Below, in pieces: positions 53,453 to 55,688 of a stretch of DNA of 55,688 bases. Source of the DNA: an uncultured Planctomycetaceae bacterium (GTDB taxonomy: Bacteria; Planctomycetota; Planctomycetia; Pirellulales; Pirellulaceae); contig CALMEE010000042.1 in assembly GCA_937862885.1 (NCBI GenBank), positions 1 to 55,688 of the forward strand, in the 5' to 3' direction. Each line of letters starts with the position of its first letter. Within the stretch, counting starts at the first letter, position 1. A program made the translations under genes and the position numbers. The notes beneath the pieces are model-generated. The model did no database searches, was not told the origin of the DNA, and saw only the letters and a list, made by a program, of their open reading frames with translations.

Positions 53453-54319
53453 ATGAGACATTTTGTGTCCCTTTTTATGCTTGCCCTGTTTGCGAATCTG
53501 GCTGCTGCACAGTCGACGACTCCGTTGCAACTCTCCCCTTCCGACCTGTTGCTAGCGAAAGTCCAAGGAATCTGTCCGGTAATGGGCGAGAAGCTCGGTT
53601 CGATGGGAGACCTGATCAAGGTTCAAATCGAAGGCGAAACGGCGTTTCTCTGCTGCGAAAGCTGCAAGGATCAAGCCATTAACGCGGATTACTGGAAGAC
53701 CATACAAGCCAATATGGCCAAGGCTCAAGGGATCTGCCCCGTGATGGAAGAAGAGTTGCCTAAAAATGCTTCATCGACCGTTGTAAACGGCCGCCGGATT
53801 TTTGTCTGCTGTCCGCCATGCTCGAAGAAAATCGCCGTCGACCCGACGACATATACAGCAATGGTCGACGAAAAATACGCGGCGTATGTCGCTGGAGCCG
53901 CTGAAAAAGAAAAGGTTCATCGTCGCATAGTAGCCCAGAAAATCTGCCCTGTTTCAGGCGAAGAGCTGGGATCGATGGCCGAGCCGGTTTGGGTAAAGAC
54001 GTCCGAAGGCGAAGAGTTTTTTCTGTGCTGCAAGGGCTGCGAAGGGAAAGCAGCAAATGCCAACCATAGCGCATCCATTGAGGCCAACCTACGAGCTGCC
54101 CAAGGGAAATGCCCCGTGATGGACAAAGCATTGCCTGGAAACGCCAAGTCAGTATTGGTCAATGGCCGCCGCGTCTTTATCTGCTGCCCCGGCTGCGAAA
54201 AGAAGTTGGCTGCCGATCCGACTACCTATCTGGCGATGGTTGACCAGCTTTATGCAACAAACTTGAAATCAAACCATCAAGCGGATGCAGAGGGCAAGAC
54301 CCGTGCTCACGACAAATAA
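53453..54319 (+). CDS. Exported protein with four Cys-rich metal-binding-like repeats
   Basis: The 288-residue product has a signal peptide (residues 1-20, ending LAAAQ), followed by four repeats of about 50 residues. Each has a CPV motif, then an (F/L)xCC-x2-C motif: C41 with C67/C68/C71, C95 with C119/C120/C123, C165 with C192/C193/C196, and C220 with C244/C245/C248. Repeats 1 and 3 are alike (GSMxxxVxV), as are 2 and 4 (VNGRRxFxCC), so an A-B pair was duplicated. The form is like YHS/TRASH-type metal-binding domains, with 16 matched Cys. It is likely a periplasmic metal chaperone, since it lies between a TolC-like gene and a P1B-type ATPase gene. The metal is unknown. Confidence 0.8.
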   Translation: MRHFVSLFMLALFANLAAAQSTTPLQLSPSDLLLAKVQGICPVMGEKLGSMGDLIKVQIEGETAFLCCESCKDQAINADYWKTIQANMAKAQGICPVMEEELPKNASSTVVNGRRIFVCCPPCSKKIAVDPTTYTAMVDEKYAAYVAGAAEKEKVHRRIVAQKICPVSGEELGSMAEPVWVKTSEGEEFFLCCKGCEGKAANANHSASIEANLRAAQGKCPVMDKALPGNAKSVLVNGRRVFICCPGCEKKLAADPTTYLAMVDQLYATNLKSNHQADAEGKTRAHDK

Positions 54320-54669
54320 TCGAAGGTCGGAGGTAATGCTGACCCATCTATAAAGAACTGAGCGGCCTAATGTAAAAGAACGCAAGATAATCGATGCAGG
54401 CCTCATTCGAGATTCAGGTCCTGCATCGCGAAAGCTGTGCAGCGAAAGTCGCTGGTGCAATCAGAACGACTACTTGTGTTCGCCAAGCTGATGTTTCGTT
54501 TGCCTCCCGGCGTGCCGAGGTGGAAGCCGAATCCTCGCCACATTTGATTGGCGATGGCGGTGACCATGCTGCTGATGATGGCAATGGGTTGACGCTGCAC
54601 AGCCGGTGCCAGAACATTACTGCCGAGAGGCCCTGTTTTGGCAAGAAAGAGTATCGAATAGGACGAGCG
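54320..54669. other. Gap at composition change
   Basis: About 350 bases lie between the Cys-repeat protein and the P1B ATPase gene. A 174-residue minus-strand frame (54403-54927) overlaps the ATPase start and has no motif. GC content rises sharply from about here onward, so the boundary of a transferred segment may lie here. Confidence 0.4.
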
Positions 54670-55688
54670 ATGGCACACGAACACGAACATCGAGAACACG
54701 ATTCGGGCGAGCACCGGAGTTCGAAGCCATCTGACCGAAGCGCACGTGATCGCGGGCATTCGCACCACCACAAGCCAGGGCACGGCAAGCACGCCGGCCA
54801 CAGCGTGGAAATGTTCCGCAATAAGTTTTGGATCTCCTTGGTGCTGAGTGTGCCGACCGTCATCTGGAGCGAGATGATTCAGGAGTGGTTTGGATATTCC
54901 GCTCCTGTGTTCCCCGGTTCGGCGCACGTCCCCACTTTTTTTGGAACCATCGTCTACGCCTACGGCGGATGGGTGTTTTTGCGGGGCGCTTGGCGCGAAC
55001 TGGCTGAGCGTCTGCCGGGGATGATGACGCTGATCTCGCTCGCGATTACGGTCGCTTTCGTTTACAGCCTGGCTGTGATCTTCGGCTTAGACGGCATGGA
55101 CCTGTGGTGGGAGCTAGCCACTCTTGTCACGATCATGCTGCTCGGCCATTGGATTGAGATGCGTTCGGTCAGCCAGGCACAAGGGGCGTTAAAGGAACTG
55201 GCCAAGCTCCTGCCGGACACAGCTCTGCGCATTGTGGCGGAGGATCAGATCGAAGAGGTGCCCTTGTCCACGCTACGGGAGGGCGATCTGCTGCTGATCC
55301 GACCGGGCGCGGCGATCGCGGCCGACGGGATCGTCAGGCAGGGGCGAACCTCCGCCAACCAGTCGATGGTCACCGGCGAGTCAGAGCCAGTGCGCAAGCA
55401 AGAGACTGATCGAGTGGTTGCGGGGACCATCAATGGGGAAGGATCGCTGCGAGTCGAGGTGACCGGAACCGGCGAACGGACGACCCTGGCTGGCATCATG
55501 CGGCTAGTCGAGCAGGCACAGACGTCAAGGTCGAAGGCACAGGTGCTCGCCGACCGAGCCGCCTTCTGGCTGACTCTGATGGCTATTCTGGCCAGTGTGA
55601 CTACCGCCGTTGTCTGGCTAAGTCTCGGACGTCCCTGGGACTTCACCATTGAGCGCGTGGTGACGGTGCTGGTGATCGCCTGCCCCAG
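54670..55688 (+). CDS. Heavy-metal P1B-type ATPase, His-rich N terminus (cut by window end)
   Basis: The first 339 residues of a metal-exporting P-type ATPase are present. The N terminus is rich in His, Glu, Ser and Arg (residues 1-47, with HEHEHREHDSGEH and HSHHHKPGHGKHAGH), as in CopB-type copper pumps. Then come two helices (WISLVLSVPTVIW and FFGTIVYAYGGWVF), LGHWIEMRSVSQAQGALKEL, a dephosphorylation loop with VTGESEPV, and VLVIACP, the start of the CPx membrane motif. AGGA precedes the ATG by 6 bases. The DKTG and ATP-binding domains lie beyond the window. The codons are strikingly GC-rich compared with the rest of the window. Copper or silver is the likely metal, by family only. Confidence 0.93.
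   Translation, partial: MAHEHEHREHDSGEHRSSKPSDRSARDRGHSHHHKPGHGKHAGHSVEMFRNKFWISLVLSVPTVIWSEMIQEWFGYSAPVFPGSAHVPTFFGTIVYAYGGWVFLRGAWRELAERLPGMMTLISLAITVAFVYSLAVIFGLDGMDLWWELATLVTIMLLGHWIEMRSVSQAQGALKELAKLLPDTALRIVAEDQIEEVPLSTLREGDLLLIRPGAAIAADGIVRQGRTSANQSMVTGESEPVRKQETDRVVAGTINGEGSLRVEVTGTGERTTLAGIMRLVEQAQTSRSKAQVLADRAAFWLTLMAILASVTTAVVWLSLGRPWDFTIERVVTVLVIACP

Noticed and set aside
54403..54927. 174-residue minus-strand frame
   Set aside because: It overlaps the start of the P1B ATPase gene and is open because of high GC there; no motif was found.

Overview
The window looks like chromosomal DNA from a planctomycete of the Pirellulales type. The evidence is a small basic protein of the kind restricted to the Planctomycetes-Verrucomicrobia-Chlamydiae group (49344-49562), a Minf_1886-family protein, a PqqD-like/M50/HlyD fusion protein, Tat-exported Gfo/Idh/MocA and PmoA-type proteins, an SUMF1-type protein, and a Cys/Tyr-rich secreted protein of planctomycete style. 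Base composition is near 50% GC. Operons are short, long gaps are common and TTG starts occur. No CRISPR array, rRNA or prophage was seen.

Layout. 1-3.1 kb: rpmF (+), then on the minus strand a peroxiredoxin-like gene interrupted by one in-frame TGA that reads as a selenoprotein, a Minf_1886 protein and a PSP1-domain protein. 3.1-9.1 kb (-): a SEC-C/repeat protein and a three-gene envelope acyltransferase operon. 10.5-16.6 kb: a lipoprotein, rimI, a GT21-like glycosyltransferase and a B12-dependent radical SAM enzyme, followed by a 279-bp MITE-like element inserted exactly at that gene's stop codon. 16.7-22.3 kb: an exported LVIVD-type protein, the M50/HlyD protein, a small membrane protein and a Cys-rich secreted protein. 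23.4-25.1 kb: tmk-holB. 25-29 kb: two zinc-ribbon membrane proteins and a large unrecognised protein. 29.4-38.1 kb: aldehyde dehydrogenase, phosphofructokinase, a TolB-like propeller protein, an SUMF1-type protein and carA.

38.3-49.6 kb: tRNA-Arg(CCU), a metallophosphatase fused to a PLP-dependent decarboxylase, a PmoA-type protein behind tRNA-Leu(GAG), an unrecognised protein, an oxidoreductase, then an ABC exporter overlapping-in-operon with a KdsD/KpsF-type isomerase that is frameshifted in its second CBS domain, and the small basic protein. 49.6-50.75 kb is gene-poor. From 50.76 kb an initiator tRNA with a non-canonical anticodon stem is followed by a metal-efflux set: TolC/CzcC-like lipoprotein, a periplasmic protein with four Cys-rich repeats, and a P1B-type ATPase cut by the window edge. 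The ATPase is clearly richer in GC than the rest, which suggests transfer.

Most noteworthy: the UxxC selenoprotein with a SECIS-like hairpin at the expected distance, the phosphatase-decarboxylase fusion, the MITE at a stop codon, the four-repeat Cys protein, and the initiator tRNA with an A29-U41 pair. All calls rest on reading the sequence; no database search was run.
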